A stretch of 64,000 bases of DNA from Cyanobium sp. CZS48M (GTDB taxonomy: Bacteria; Cyanobacteriota; Cyanobacteriia; PCC-6307; Cyanobiaceae), in assembly GCA_030373145.1 (NCBI GenBank), contig JAUCZK010000009.1, positions 1 to 64,000 on the forward strand, written 5' to 3'. A program made the position numbers and the translations under genes. Each line of letters begins with the position of its first letter. Within the stretch, counting starts at the first letter, position 1. Below the pieces are notes generated by a model. It made no database searches and was not told the origin of the DNA. It saw only the letters and a list, made by a program, of their open reading frames with translations. Of the stretch, positions 33,104-43,108 are shown piece after piece.

Positions 33104-34174
33104 TCAAGCGGTTGCGGACTTGATCTGCCAGGGCAGGGTCTCTCCGGCCTGGAACGGCAGCAGAGGTTGGGGCGATTCCCCTGCGCCGCCCAGTTCCATC
33201 ATCAGGGGAACCTCCAGGGGTTGGCGCACCAGCTCGATCCTGTCTTCGTTGAGCGGCAGGCCGTAGAAGCGGGGCCCGAACTCCGAGGCAAAGGCCTCCA
33301 GCCGCTCCAGGGCGCCCTCCTGCTCGAACACCTGGGCGTAGCTCTCAAGGGCATGGGGGGCATTGAAGATGCCGGCGCAGCCGCAGGCCGACTCCTTCGC
33401 CTGACGCGAGTGGGGCGCTGAATCAGTGCCCAGAAAGAAGCGGGGCTCTCCTGAGGTGGCGGCACCGCGCAGGGCGATGCGGTGCAATTCCCGCTTGGCC
33501 ACCGGCAGGCAGTAGGCGTCCGGCCGCAGCCCGCCCCGGAACATGGCGTTGCGGTTGATCTGCAGGTGGTGGGGCGTGATCGTGGCGGCCAGGGTGGGGG
33601 GCCCCGCTGCCACGAAGGCCACAGCGTCGGCGGTGGTGATGTGCTCGAACACCACCCTCAGCCCCTGGTGTCGCCGCAGCAAGGGATCCAGGTGGCGCTC
33701 GATGAACACCGCCTCGCGATCAAAGACATCGACCTCAGGGTCGGTCACCTCCCCGTGGATCAGCAGCGGCATGCCGATCCGCTCCATTGCCTCCAGCACC
33801 GGGGTGATGTGGGCCAGATCACTCACCCCTGATTCGGCGTTGGTGGTGGCCCGCGCCGGGTAGAGCTTGGCGGCCGTGAACACCCCCGCGGCGAAGCCCC
33901 GCTCCAGCTCCGCCGCCGCGATCGTGTCGGTGAGATAGGCCGTCATCAGCGGCTCGAAGCCGGTGCTGGCGTCCACCGCCGCGAGGATGCGCTCCCGGTA
34001 GGCCGCTGCAGCAGCGGCAGTGGTGATCGGCGGCAGAAGGTTGGGCATCACGATCGCCCGCCGGAAGACCCGGGCTGTTTCCGGCGCCACGGCCCGCAGC
34101 ATGGCGCCATCGCGCAGATGCACATGCCAGTCGTCGGGGCGGCGGATCAGCAGTTGCCGGGGAATGGCCGCCAT
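33104..34174 (-). CDS. pyrC: Dihydroorotase
   Basis: The ATG at 34174 gives 356 residues; an upstream in-frame start at 34192 exists. Class II dihydroorotase motifs: [10 protein letters not shown] near the N-terminus (metal histidines), [17 protein letters not shown] with the carboxylated lysine, LIHGEV (His), [11 protein letters not shown] (His), and LGTDSAPH with the catalytic aspartate. It converts carbamoyl aspartate to dihydroorotate. It is convergent with the antiporter and 1.5 kb from pyrFE of the same pathway, but is not in an operon with it. Confidence 0.96.
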   Translation of the reverse strand: MAAIPRQLLIRRPDDWHVHLRDGAMLRAVAPETARVFRRAIVMPNLLPPITTAAAAAAYRERILAAVDASTGFEPLMTAYLTDTIAAAELERGFAAGVFTAAKLYPARATTNAESGVSDLAHITPVLEAMERIGMPLLIHGEVTDPEVDVFDREAVFIERHLDPLLRRHQGLRVVFEHITTADAVAFVAAGPPTLAATITPHHLQINRNAMFRGGLRPDAYCLPVAKRELHRIALRGAATSGEPRFFLGTDSAPHSRQAKESACGCAGIFNAPHALESYAQVFEQEGALERLEAFASEFGPRFYGLPLNEDRIELVRQPLEVPLMMELGGAGESPQPLLPFQAGETLPWQIKSATA

Positions 34175-34217
34175 GGAGCCTCTGTCGCGCACAGAAGATT
34201 CATTCTCAGCCCCGGCT

Positions 34218-34258
34218 GCCGACCTCCCCGGAGCCCAAACGGCTCAGGGGAGGTCGGC
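34218..34258 (-). terminator. Long hairpin after the ktrB gene
   Basis: A near-perfect inverted repeat pairs GCCGACCTCCCC (34218-34229) with GGGGAGGTCGGC (34247-34258), extended by GAGCC/GGCTC around a five-base loop. It begins two bases beyond the TrkH-family gene's stop. Read on the minus strand it is a strong hairpin but lacks a T-run, so it is a probable terminator or mRNA 3'-end stabiliser, sitting just upstream of pyrC. Confidence 0.7.
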
Positions 34259-34259
34259 C

Positions 34260-35723
34260 TCAGAGGTAGAGCTCCTCATGCTGGTAGGAGATTCGTGACG
34301 TGGGATGGCTGCCGAAGATCGCCGAGAGCAGCAGCAGGATGCCGATCCGGCCCACGAACATCCCCACCATCAGCACCAGTTGCCCCCAGCGATTCAGCTC
34401 GGCGGTGACACCCACATCAAGGCCCACGGTGGCGAAGGCGGAGATGCAGGTGAACAGTTTCTCCAGGAAGCTGAAGGGCTGACCGTCGGTGCCGACCCCG
34501 CGGTCGAGTCCCAGCACCAGAGCCATCAACAGCACGAACAGCAGTGAGGCGAGGGTGACTCCGACGGCCCGCAACACCACCTTGTCGGAGATGGCCCGGC
34601 GCCGGATCACCACCGTGTCTTCGCCCCTGAGGGTGGAGCGGGTGGCCGCCACCAGGCACGCGAAGGTGGTGGTCTTGATGCCGCCGCCGGTCCCTCCGGG
34701 ACTGGCGCCGATGAACATCAGCGTCATCATCAACAGCAAGCCCGCTTCCGAGATTCCCTCCACAGAGAGGTGCACGGTGTTGAAGCCGGCGGTGCGGGTG
34801 CTCACCGACTGGAAAAACACCACCTGCAGTTCCTGCCACCAGGGCAGAGCGATGAGACCGCTGGAGCGGGTGAAATGCTCGGTGAACAGCAACCCTGCGG
34901 CACCGATCACGATCAGAGCGGCGGTGCAGCGCAGCACCAGGCGAGTGTGCAGGCTGAAGCTGCGGATCATGCGCACCTTGAAGCGGTTCTGCCAGAGGTC
35001 GTTGATGACCCGGTAGCCAATCCCGCCCGAGACGATCATCACCATGATCACCAGGTTCACCACCGGGTTGGCTCGGTAGCCCATCAGGCTGTCGCTCCAG
35101 AGCCCGAAGCCGGCGTTGTTGTAAGCGCTGATGCAGTGGAACAGCGAAGCCCACAGCCGCTCCCGCGCTACGGGGATGTCGCTGAAGCCGACGGTGTAGA
35201 GCACCAGGGTGCCCATGCCGATCACCCAAGCGGCGGTGACCAGGATCGAGTGGAAGGTGTTGCCGATGCCGCCCACACCGAATTCGTCCATGGCGCGGCC
35301 GCGATCCAGCCTCCGCCGCAACCTCGAGCCCCGTTGCACGAAGCCCTGCAGAAAGGTGGTGATGGCCATTAACCCCAGGCCACCGGTGAGGATCAACAGA
35401 GCCAGCAGCACCTGCCCGGGGAAGGTGAGCTCCTGGCCCACATCCACCACTGAGAGTCCAGTCACCGTGATGGCGGAGATCACCGTGAACAGAGCCTCCC
35501 AGAGACCGACGCTTTCGGAGGAGAACACCGGCAGGGCCATCAGCAGGGTGCCCACGGCGATCACCAGCAGGCCGGTGAGCACCGTGAACTGCGGCACCGT
35601 CAGACGCCCCCACCGTTGCAGGAAGCGCTCCAGCAGCTCACGGATGGGGTTGGTGCCGATGGTGGTGGATGGCCTGGAGGGGGAACTGGCGCTGCCTGGC
35701 ACCCATCGATTCCGGAGTCGCAT
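34260..35723 (-). CDS. TrkH/KtrB family potassium uptake protein
   Basis: The 487-residue protein has the four-fold MPM repeat of potassium translocators. Pore loops include AITVTGLSVVDVG, CISAYNNAGFGLWSD, SVSTRTAGFNTVHL and AFATVGLDVGVT, with a glycine in each filter. It resembles KtrB rather than TrkH in size. A KtrA/TrkA regulatory partner is not seen nearby. It would take up K+, often Na+-dependent in cyanobacterial Ktr systems. Confidence 0.92.
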   Translation of the reverse strand: MRLRNRWVPGSASSPSRPSTTIGTNPIRELLERFLQRWGRLTVPQFTVLTGLLVIAVGTLLMALPVFSSESVGLWEALFTVISAITVTGLSVVDVGQELTFPGQVLLALLILTGGLGLMAITTFLQGFVQRGSRLRRRLDRGRAMDEFGVGGIGNTFHSILVTAAWVIGMGTLVLYTVGFSDIPVARERLWASLFHCISAYNNAGFGLWSDSLMGYRANPVVNLVIMVMIVSGGIGYRVINDLWQNRFKVRMIRSFSLHTRLVLRCTAALIVIGAAGLLFTEHFTRSSGLIALPWWQELQVVFFQSVSTRTAGFNTVHLSVEGISEAGLLLMMTLMFIGASPGGTGGGIKTTTFACLVAATRSTLRGEDTVVIRRRAISDKVVLRAVGVTLASLLFVLLMALVLGLDRGVGTDGQPFSFLEKLFTCISAFATVGLDVGVTAELNRWGQLVLMVGMFVGRIGILLLLSAIFGSHPTSRISYQHEELYL

Positions 35724-35796
35724 CATTATCAGCCCGGGTTAGCGGCATGTCCGTGCCAGAGCTGGCAAACTGCGCCCACTGCCCGACTACCCGTTG

Positions 35797-36867
35797 ATGC
35801 AACCCTTGCCCCGCCGGCTCCTTGCCCTGCCCCTTCTGCTGGCTGTCGCCCTCGGCGGTTGCGCCGATGACAGCGGCAGCGGCGGCGGTGTCCAGAGCGT
35901 CAAGCTCTCCACCATCCGTGGCCGCGGCAAGCTGGTCTGTGGAGTGGACGGCAAGCTGCCGGGCTTCAGCTTCCTCGGCCCCGATGGCACCTACAGCGGC
36001 CTCGATGCCGACACCTGCCGCGCCGTGGCGGCGGCGGTGCTGGGCGACCCGGCCAAGGTGGAATTCCGCGACCTCAACTCCAGCGAGCGCTTCGCGGCCC
36101 TGGCCAGCGGGGAGGTGGACATGCTGGCCCGCAACACCACCATGACCCTGAGCCGCGACTCGGCCGGCGGCAATGGAATTTCCTTCGGCCCCACCACCTT
36201 CTTTGATGGTCAGGGGGTGATGGTGCCTGTGGCCAGCGGTGCCACCACCCTCCAAGATCTCAACGGCAAGCCGATCTGCGTGGAGAGCGGCACCACCACC
36301 GAACTCAACCTGGCCGATCGCATGCGCGAGCAGGGCATCTCCTACACCCCGCTCAAGTTCCAGACTGGTGATCAGACCTACGCGGCCTATCTGGGCGGAC
36401 GCTGTGTGGCCGTCACCAGCGATCGCTCCCAGCTGGCGGCTAAGCGCAGCAGCTTCCCGAAACCCGATGAGCACACGCTCCTGCCGGAAGTGATGAGCAA
36501 GGAACCGCTCACCCCCGCCAGCGTCAATGGTGACCCCGCCTGGGCCGATGCCATGCGCTGGACCGTTTTTGCCCTCTTCCAGGCCGAGGAGCTGGGCATC
36601 ACCAAGGCCAATGTGGCTGCCAAGGTGGCAGAGGCCAAGGCCAACACCAATCAGGCCGACCTGCGCCGTTTCCTGGGGGTGGAGGGTGATTTCGGCAAGC
36701 AACTGGGCCTGCCGGCCGACTTCGTTCCCAAGACGATCGCGGCGGTGGGCAACTACGGTGAAATCTTTGAGCGCAATGTGGGTAGCGGCTCGGCCCTCAA
36801 GCTGGAGCGGGCCCAGAACCGCCTCTGGACCCAGGGCGGCTTGATCTATTCGCCCCCCTTCCGTTGA
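35797..36867 (+). CDS. aapJ: Amino acid ABC transporter substrate-binding lipoprotein (AapJ/BztA type)
   Basis: The 356-residue protein starts at ATG 35797 with a lipoprotein signal ending LGGCAD. It is a general polar amino acid binding protein of the family used for Glu/Gln/Asp, with GKLVCGVDGKLPGFSFLGPDG at the mature start, SGEVDMLARNTTMTLSRD and CVESGTTTELNLADRMRE. It feeds the permease pair downstream. Analogues in cyanobacteria are the NatF/BgtB-like proteins. Its TGA overlaps the TTG start of aapQ. Confidence 0.92.
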   Translation: MQPLPRRLLALPLLLAVALGGCADDSGSGGGVQSVKLSTIRGRGKLVCGVDGKLPGFSFLGPDGTYSGLDADTCRAVAAAVLGDPAKVEFRDLNSSERFAALASGEVDMLARNTTMTLSRDSAGGNGISFGPTTFFDGQGVMVPVASGATTLQDLNGKPICVESGTTTELNLADRMREQGISYTPLKFQTGDQTYAAYLGGRCVAVTSDRSQLAAKRSSFPKPDEHTLLPEVMSKEPLTPASVNGDPAWADAMRWTVFALFQAEELGITKANVAAKVAEAKANTNQADLRRFLGVEGDFGKQLGLPADFVPKTIAAVGNYGEIFERNVGSGSALKLERAQNRLWTQGGLIYSPPFR

Positions 36868-37853
36868 TCAACACATTGGAGCGAATCCCCTGGTGGCGCG
36901 ACCGCCGGGTGATGCCCTGGATCGTCCAGGCGGTGGTGGGCCTGGTCCTGCTGGTGGTGATCAGCCTGTTGGTGGGCAACCTGGTGCGCAACCTCACCGG
37001 AGCGGGGCTGCTGCTGAGCTGGCGCTGGCTGGGCCAGCCGGCCAGCTTCGATGTGGCCGAGAGCCTGATCCCCTTCGACGCCTCGATGCCCTACTGGCGG
37101 GCCCTCTTGGTGGGGCTGGTCAACAGCCTGCGGGTGATTGTGGTGGGGCTGGTGGGGGCCACGCTGCTGGGCACGGCGGTGGGCATGGCCTCCTTCAGTA
37201 GCAATGGGCTGCTGCGGCGGCTGGCCCGGGTCTACGTGGAGGTGATCCGCAACATCCCCCTGCTGCTGCAACTGCTGTTCTGGTATTTCGTGGTGTTTCT
37301 GGCTCTGCCCAACGGCACCGCCGCCTTTCAGCTGCCAGGCGTTGTCGTCTCGAAATCGGGGTTGTACCTGGCCTGGTTCGCCCAGGGCTTCAGTTGGCAG
37401 GGCCCTGAGCTGGTCAATGGGGTCTGGCAGGCGCCCCTGCGGCTGTCGGTGGAGTTCACAGCCCTGCTCACCGGCCTGATCACCTACAGCGGTGCGTTCA
37501 TCGCTGAAGTGGTGCGGGGCGGCATCGCCTCGGTGCCGCTGGGCCAGTGGGAGGCAGCCACCTCCCTGGGCCTGCACTGGAGCGCGAGCATGCGCTCGGT
37601 GGTGCTGCCCCAGGCCCTGAGGGTGATCGTGCCGGGCCTCAACAGCCAGTACATCTCTCTCGCCAAGAATTCCGCCCTGGCCGTGGCGGTGGGCTACGTG
37701 GATCTGTACTCCGTTTCAGAAACCACCCTCAACCAGACCGGCCGGGCCCTCGAGGTGTTCCTGCTGCTGCTGGGCTCCTACCTGATCATCGATCTGCTGA
37801 TCTCCGCTGTGATGAACGGTGTGAACCAGTTGGTGCAGATCCGGGAGCGCTGA
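36864..37853 (+). CDS. aapQ: Amino acid ABC transporter permease (AapQ/BztB type)
   Basis: The TTG at 36864, overlapping the previous stop as TTGA, gives 329 residues. It is a polytopic His/Glu/Gln/Arg/opine (HAAT)-type permease. The EAA-like coupling loop appears in GGIASVPLGQWEAATSLGLHW, and ALRVIVPGLNSQYISLAKNSALAVAVGY follows. It forms a heterodimer with AapM in the cytoplasmic membrane. Confidence 0.92.
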   Translation: MINTLERIPWWRDRRVMPWIVQAVVGLVLLVVISLLVGNLVRNLTGAGLLLSWRWLGQPASFDVAESLIPFDASMPYWRALLVGLVNSLRVIVVGLVGATLLGTAVGMASFSSNGLLRRLARVYVEVIRNIPLLLQLLFWYFVVFLALPNGTAAFQLPGVVVSKSGLYLAWFAQGFSWQGPELVNGVWQAPLRLSVEFTALLTGLITYSGAFIAEVVRGGIASVPLGQWEAATSLGLHWSASMRSVVLPQALRVIVPGLNSQYISLAKNSALAVAVGYVDLYSVSETTLNQTGRALEVFLLLLGSYLIIDLLISAVMNGVNQLVQIRER

Positions 37854-37857
37854 GCCG

Positions 37858-39141
37858 ATGACCTCCCTCCCACCCAGACCCGGCTCCACCACAACCCAGC
37901 CCCTGCGGCCTGCCAGCCCGGCACCGCGGACGGTTCAGCGCAGCTGGGCCGGTGTCCTGCGCCAGGAACTGTTCGCCAGTCGCGGTGATGGTCTGGTCTC
38001 GGTGCTGCTGATCCTGTTGATCCTGGCCTCGGCAGTGGGTCTGCTGCGCTGGGCCTTCGGCCAGGCCCAATGGGCCGTGATCCAGGTCAACACCACCCTG
38101 TTCGCCGTCGGGCGCTTTCCGATCGAGCAGCAGTGGCGCCTCTGGCTGCTGGTGGTACTGGTGGCGGCCCTCAGCGGCACCAGCTGGGGGCTGCTGCGGG
38201 CCTTCCCCCGGGCGGATCGCAGCGGCGAGCTCTGGCCCTTCAACGACCGCCTGGCGGTGGCGTTGCTCGGTTTCCTGGCGGCCTGGCTGCCGGCGGCCCT
38301 GGCCCTGGGCTTCCCCTTGCAGTTGCGCTGGTGGGCGATCACCGGCCTGCTGGTGGCCATGCGCTGGATCGCCGGCCACTGGGGCCGCAGCTGGCCGCCG
38401 CGGCTGCTGAAGCTGGTGTCCCTGGGCTGGCCGTTGCTCTACCTGTTCGGCATGGTGCTGATCGCTGGCGGTCTGGGGATGTCACGGGTGTCCCCTTCGA
38501 ACTGGGGTGGGCTGTTGCTCACCCTGTTGATGGCCAGCTTCGCGATCCTGCTGAGCTTTCCGATCGGGGTGGTGGTGGCTCTGGGGCGACGCAGCAGCTT
38601 GCCGTTGCTGCGTTGGAGCTCGGTGCTCTACATCGAGTTCATCCGCGGAGCACCGCTGATCACCCTGCTGTTCCTGGGCCAGAACATCCTCGGCTACATG
38701 CTCCCCGGCGGCTGGGCTCCGGATCGGGTCTGGCGGGCCGCCTGGGTGCTCACCTTCTTCTGCGGGGCCTACCTGGCCGAGGCGGTGCGCGCCGGCCTCT
38801 CCGCCGTTCCCCCAGGTCAGCTGGAGGCCGCCCGTTCCCTTGGGCTCTCGATGCCCCAGGCCCTGCAGCGGGTGGTGTTGCCCCAGGCCCTGCGCATCGC
38901 CCTGCCGGCCGCGGTGGGGCAGTTCATCTCGCTGCTGCAGGACACCACGCTGCTGTCGCTGATCGGCCTGCTTGATCTGCTTGGCACCGCCCGTACCGTG
39001 ATGGCCAATCCCGAGTTCCTGGGCAAGAACGCCGAGGTCTATCTCACCCTGGCTGTGCTGTTCTGGTGCTGCTGCGCCGCCCTCGGGCTGGGCAGCCGGG
39101 CCCTGGAACGCCGCCTCGATCCCACCCATTCCCCCGCCTGA
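37858..39141 (+). CDS. aapM: Amino acid ABC transporter permease (AapM/BztC type)
   Basis: The 427-residue subunit has a longer N-terminal half with extra membrane segments (a feature of the AapM/BztC class) and a C-terminal transport domain. The coupling loop is in AGLSAVPPGQLEAARSLGLS, followed by QALRIALPAAVGQFISLLQD. It starts with ATG five bases after aapQ ends. It pairs with AapQ; the ATPase gene follows directly. Confidence 0.92.
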   Translation: MTSLPPRPGSTTTQPLRPASPAPRTVQRSWAGVLRQELFASRGDGLVSVLLILLILASAVGLLRWAFGQAQWAVIQVNTTLFAVGRFPIEQQWRLWLLVVLVAALSGTSWGLLRAFPRADRSGELWPFNDRLAVALLGFLAAWLPAALALGFPLQLRWWAITGLLVAMRWIAGHWGRSWPPRLLKLVSLGWPLLYLFGMVLIAGGLGMSRVSPSNWGGLLLTLLMASFAILLSFPIGVVVALGRRSSLPLLRWSSVLYIEFIRGAPLITLLFLGQNILGYMLPGGWAPDRVWRAAWVLTFFCGAYLAEAVRAGLSAVPPGQLEAARSLGLSMPQALQRVVLPQALRIALPAAVGQFISLLQDTTLLSLIGLLDLLGTARTVMANPEFLGKNAEVYLTLAVLFWCCCAALGLGSRALERRLDPTHSPA

Positions 39142-39144
39142 ACC

Positions 39145-39888
39145 ATGCCGTCGAGCCAGCCGATGATCGAGGCCCGCGGGGTGCAGAAGTGGTATCCCAA
39201 TGGCTTTCACGCCCTGCGAGGCGTCGACCTGAGCGTGTCGAAGGGGGAGGTGGTGGTGATCATGGGCCCCTCGGGCTCCGGCAAGAGCACCTTCATCCGC
39301 ACCTTCAACGCCCTCGAGGAGTTCCAGGAGGGCAGCATCAGCGTTGATGGGATCGCCCTCTCCAACGACCTGCGCAACATTGATGCGATCCGCTGCGACA
39401 CCGGCATGGTGTTTCAGCAGTTCAATCTCTTTCCCCACCTGACGGTGCTGGAGAACCTCAGCCTGGCGCCGGTGGTGGTGCGCAAGCGCCGCCGCAGCGA
39501 GGTGGAGGCCCAGGCCATGGCCCTGCTGGAGCGGGTGGGCATCGCCGAGCAGGCCCGTAAATACCCCGGCCAGCTCTCGGGCGGCCAGCAGCAGCGGGTG
39601 GCCATCGCCCGCTCACTGTGCATGGAGCCGCGCATCCTGCTCTTTGATGAGCCCACCAGTGCTCTGGACCCGGAGATGGTGGGTGAGGTGCTGGAGGTGA
39701 TGCGCAACTTGGCCGCCGACGGCATGACCATGGTGGTGGTGACCCACGAGATGGGCTTCGCCCGCGAGGTGGCCCACCGGGTGGTGCTGATGTCGGAGGG
39801 GCAGATCGTCGAGGAGGCACCCCCGGAAACCTTCTTCACCAACCCGCAGCACGAGCGCAGCCGCCAGTTCCTGGCGCAGATTCTCTGA
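39145..39888 (+). CDS. aapP: Amino acid ABC transporter ATP-binding protein (AapP/BztD type)
   Basis: The 247-residue ATPase has Walker [11 protein letters not shown]-loop [14 protein letters not shown], signature [15 protein letters not shown], Walker [16 protein letters not shown] and switch His [12 protein letters not shown]. It energises the AapJQM importer at the inner membrane. This completes a full transporter for polar amino acids. A Zn, betaine or other association is not suggested. Confidence 0.95.
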   Translation: MPSSQPMIEARGVQKWYPNGFHALRGVDLSVSKGEVVVIMGPSGSGKSTFIRTFNALEEFQEGSISVDGIALSNDLRNIDAIRCDTGMVFQQFNLFPHLTVLENLSLAPVVVRKRRRSEVEAQAMALLERVGIAEQARKYPGQLSGGQQQRVAIARSLCMEPRILLFDEPTSALDPEMVGEVLEVMRNLAADGMTMVVVTHEMGFAREVAHRVVLMSEGQIVEEAPPETFFTNPQHERSRQFLAQIL

Positions 39889-39902
39889 GGGCCCAGCGGC
39901 CT

Positions 39903-41480
39903 TCAACGGGGTCCGGCGGCCTCGAGTTCGTCGAGGAAGCGCTGCACCACCGTCCCCACGGTGTCGCCGTCCTGGTCCACCTGGGCGTTCAGTCTCTGCA
40001 TGGTCTGGGCGCTGAGCTGTCCCTCAAGACTGTTCATGGCAAGGCCGATCTGGGGATATCGGCGCAGGCTGGCCCCATGGACCACCGGCACGGCCTGGTA
40101 GGGCGGGAAGTAGTGGCGATCGTCGGTCAGGGCCTTCAACTGGAGGCTGGGGATCAGGCCATTGGTGGAATCTCCGGCGATCAGATCCACCTGGCCGTTG
40201 GCCAGGGCGCGGTAGACCAGGCCCAGGTCCATCGAAACCGGCCGGGCTGCAAAGCTCAGGCCGTAGCTGCTGGCCAGGCCCCTGTAGCCATCCGCCCTGT
40301 TCAGGAATTCATAGCCAAATCCGGCCCGCCAGCCGGGGCTGTGAACCGCCGCGTCCGAGATCGTGTTCAGCCTGAGGCGCCGGGCCGTCGCCTGGCGCAC
40401 CAGCACGGCAAAGGTGTTCTCGAATCCGAGCGAGGGAAACACCACCAGATCGAAGCGCTCTCGGTAGAGCTTCCGGGTTCGCTCCAGCACGGTCCTGGCG
40501 TCCTGCAGGGGCGGTTGGTTCAGGATCGTCGTCCAGGCGGTGCCGCTGTACTCCACATAGGCGGCAATGCGGCCGCTGCGGACCGCCTCCTGGCAGATCG
40601 CCGTTCCCCCCAGGCTGAATTGCCTCTCCACCTGCAGGGTGCTGTGGCGCTCAATCTGCTGAGCAAGCAACTCGCCCAGGAGGATCTGCTCGGTGAAGCT
40701 CTTGGATCCGATCGTGATGCGCCCGCCGTTGGCGGGGCCGGCGCTGAACGGTCCCAGCCCCAGCTGGGCCGCCGCCACCAGGGCCATCAGGCCGCCAGCG
40801 AGGGCAGCGGCCAGCCAGGCGCGGCGACGGCCCGATCCCCAGGGCTGAAGGGGCCAGCGCCGGGGTGTGCGCCCCTGCAGCCGGCCGATGGTGGCATCAG
40901 CGGCCAGGGCCAGCCCCGCTGCCGGTAGCGCACCGGCCAGGATCTGACCATTGTTGACTGTGGCCAGGCCGCGGAAGATGAACACCCCCAGCCCGCCACC
41001 GCCGATGGCGGCGGCGATGGTGGCCACCCCCACAGTGATCACCGTGGCCACCCGGATCCCGGCCACGATCACCGGCAGAGCCAGGGGCAGCTCCACATGG
41101 CGCAGCACCTCTCCCCTGCTCAGTCCCAGGGCCAGGCCGGCTTCGCGCAGCCCTTCTGGGACGCCGGCCAGGCCGGTGACGATGGAGCGCAGCAGGGGCA
41201 ACAGCGCGTAGAGCACCAGGGCCACCACCGCCGGTACGGGACCGATACCCCCCAGAACGGGCACGGTGATCAGCAGGCCGAAGATCGCCAGGCTGGGGAT
41301 CGTCTGAATCATCCCCGCCAGGGCCAGCGCCGCACCTGACCAGCGGGGCCGTGCGTGAATCCAGAGCCCGGCCGGCACGCTGATGGCCAGGGCCAGGCCC
41401 ATGGCCAGAGCCACCAGGACCAGATGTTCACCGCTGCGTTGCAGGATCTCGGCGATCAGCTCCCTGCCTGGGGCAGCCAT
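39903..41480 (-). CDS. Betaine/choline-type ABC transporter permease fused to binding protein
   Basis: This 525-residue chain joins a permease (about residues 1-215, OpuBB/ProW-like, with the coupling segment GVPEGLREAGLALGLSRGE) and an OpuBC/OpuAC-like substrate-binding domain (about 255-520, IGSKSFTEQILLGELLAQQI, YVEYSGTAWTTIL). Such fusions import osmoprotectants such as glycine betaine. The binding domain would be extracytoplasmic. The ATPase subunit is not adjacent: the aap ATPase at 39145 is a different family. Downstream is convergent aapP, so a partner must be encoded elsewhere. Confidence 0.9.
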   Translation of the reverse strand: MAAPGRELIAEILQRSGEHLVLVALAMGLALAISVPAGLWIHARPRWSGAALALAGMIQTIPSLAIFGLLITVPVLGGIGPVPAVVALVLYALLPLLRSIVTGLAGVPEGLREAGLALGLSRGEVLRHVELPLALPVIVAGIRVATVITVGVATIAAAIGGGGLGVFIFRGLATVNNGQILAGALPAAGLALAADATIGRLQGRTPRRWPLQPWGSGRRRAWLAAALAGGLMALVAAAQLGLGPFSAGPANGGRITIGSKSFTEQILLGELLAQQIERHSTLQVERQFSLGGTAICQEAVRSGRIAAYVEYSGTAWTTILNQPPLQDARTVLERTRKLYRERFDLVVFPSLGFENTFAVLVRQATARRLRLNTISDAAVHSPGWRAGFGYEFLNRADGYRGLASSYGLSFAARPVSMDLGLVYRALANGQVDLIAGDSTNGLIPSLQLKALTDDRHYFPPYQAVPVVHGASLRRYPQIGLAMNSLEGQLSAQTMQRLNAQVDQDGDTVGTVVQRFLDELEAAGPR

Positions 41481-41506
41481 GGTGCGGAACCCTCAGGGAC
41501 GGCCCT

Positions 41507-41711
41507 TCAGCTTCGCAGGGGTGTGACCAGAGCGCCCACCAGGGCGGCCACCGCTATCAGCCTGTGCAGCGACCAGCGGCGGGCGATCAGGAACCAGCCC
41601 GTCCGGGATGCCGTGCATCAGCCAGCCGGTGGAGGTGGCCAGCTGCTGGGCCTCTGGGCCGGGCAGCACCATCGTGTCATTCAGGGCATGCCGGCTCGCT
41701 GCTGGTCCCAA
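41507..41711 (-). pseudogene. Remnant of a chromate transporter (ChrA)
   Basis: A frame from about 41711 contains [20 protein letters not shown], closely matching the LPGPEAxQLA-GWLxHG signature of ChrA. After GIPDGL the frame is lost; a second minus-strand frame (41507-41599) encodes [20 protein letters not shown], resembling the C-terminal helix of ChrA. The large middle portion is deleted. It is a decayed gene between the betaine permease and the glnB promoter. Confidence 0.65.
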
Positions 41712-41817
41712 GACTCGGTGGCCTGGCTCCAGCCGTCATGGCCAGGCGTCCCGGCAATGGACGGAGATGGCCTCAGCAGCGGCGCGGAACGTCCGATTTA
41801 CCCCAAACAGGCTGTAG

Positions 41818-42288
<471 letters not shown>

Positions 42289-42310
42289 GCAGGCCCTCCC
42301 CCTCGCACAG

Positions 42311-42362
42311 GGGATCGCCGGACCAGTACGGTCTCTGAGACCACGTTGGTACCGGCGATCCC
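42311..42362 (+). terminator. Nested long hairpin between glnB and the next gene
   Basis: GGGATCGCCGG (42311-42321) pairs perfectly with CCGGCGATCCC (42352-42362), continued by ACCA/TGGT across a one-base bulge, and an inner small palindrome GGTCTCTGAGACC (42330-42342) closes the loop. It lies 22 bases after glnB and ends one base before the GTG start of the next gene. It is probably a terminator or attenuator, although no T-run follows. Confidence 0.65.
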
Positions 42363-43100
42363 GTGCCCAGCCTTGAACTGCTCGGCCCAGCTCCGCACCT
42401 CAGCTCCGCGGCGCTCTTCAGTCAATCCTCCCTGTTTGGGTTCGGCATCGCCTTCAGTCCACTGCATATTGCAGTGGTGGTGTTGCTTCTGCTCGGACAA
42501 TCCCCCCTCAGCCGTGCATTGGCCTTCGTCAGCGGCTGGACCAGTGCCAATGGATTGGCGATCGTGGTCCTGATGGTGGTGGGCGACAGCCTTGCCCTGG
42601 GTCTCAACCATGGAGAACGTGGGCAGGTGATGATCGACTTGGTGGGTGCGGCCGTGTTGATGGGCCTTGGCCTCTATCAACTCACCCCTGCCGCTGCCAT
42701 CGATGAGCAGGGCATGGCGATGCGTCTGATCAGTCAGTTGCCTGACTTCAGCACACCAATGTTGGTGCTGATTGGAGCAGCCAGTGCCCTGCTCACCCCC
42801 GAGAATCTGGTCTTTTATCTCAAGGAAGCCGGATTGCTGTTGATCAATCAGCCTGGGGTGGGCACGGATCTGGAACTCACCGGTGTGTTTGTGCTGGTGG
42901 CCAGCTCCCTGCTGCTGCTGCCACCCCTGGCCTGGATCGCCACCGGAGGTGGAATCCGAACACCCCTCAGCCGCCTGGAGGGCTGGATCGAGCACCACGG
43001 CGAATGGCTCGTCGGTGTTCTGGCGCTGCTGATCAGTGCCTATCTGGCCTGGGAGGGCCTGCATGGACTCTGGTTGATGCAGGGAGCGGCACCGCTCTGA
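42363..43100 (+). CDS. GAP/LysE-like membrane protein
   Basis: From GTG 42363 the protein has 245 residues with about six predicted helices. The N-terminal region FSPLHIAVVVLLLLGQSP with RALAFVSGW resembles the Sap/GAP (LysE-type exporter) superfamily. There is no ATG near the start, so the N-terminus is uncertain and directly follows the hairpin. It might export an amino acid or small molecule; position behind PII suggests, but does not prove, a nitrogen-related role. Confidence 0.7.
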   Translation: MPSLELLGPAPHLSSAALFSQSSLFGFGIAFSPLHIAVVVLLLLGQSPLSRALAFVSGWTSANGLAIVVLMVVGDSLALGLNHGERGQVMIDLVGAAVLMGLGLYQLTPAAAIDEQGMAMRLISQLPDFSTPMLVLIGAASALLTPENLVFYLKEAGLLLINQPGVGTDLELTGVFVLVASSLLLLPPLAWIATGGGIRTPLSRLEGWIEHHGEWLVGVLALLISAYLAWEGLHGLWLMQGAAPL

Positions 43101-43108
43101 GCCTGGAT

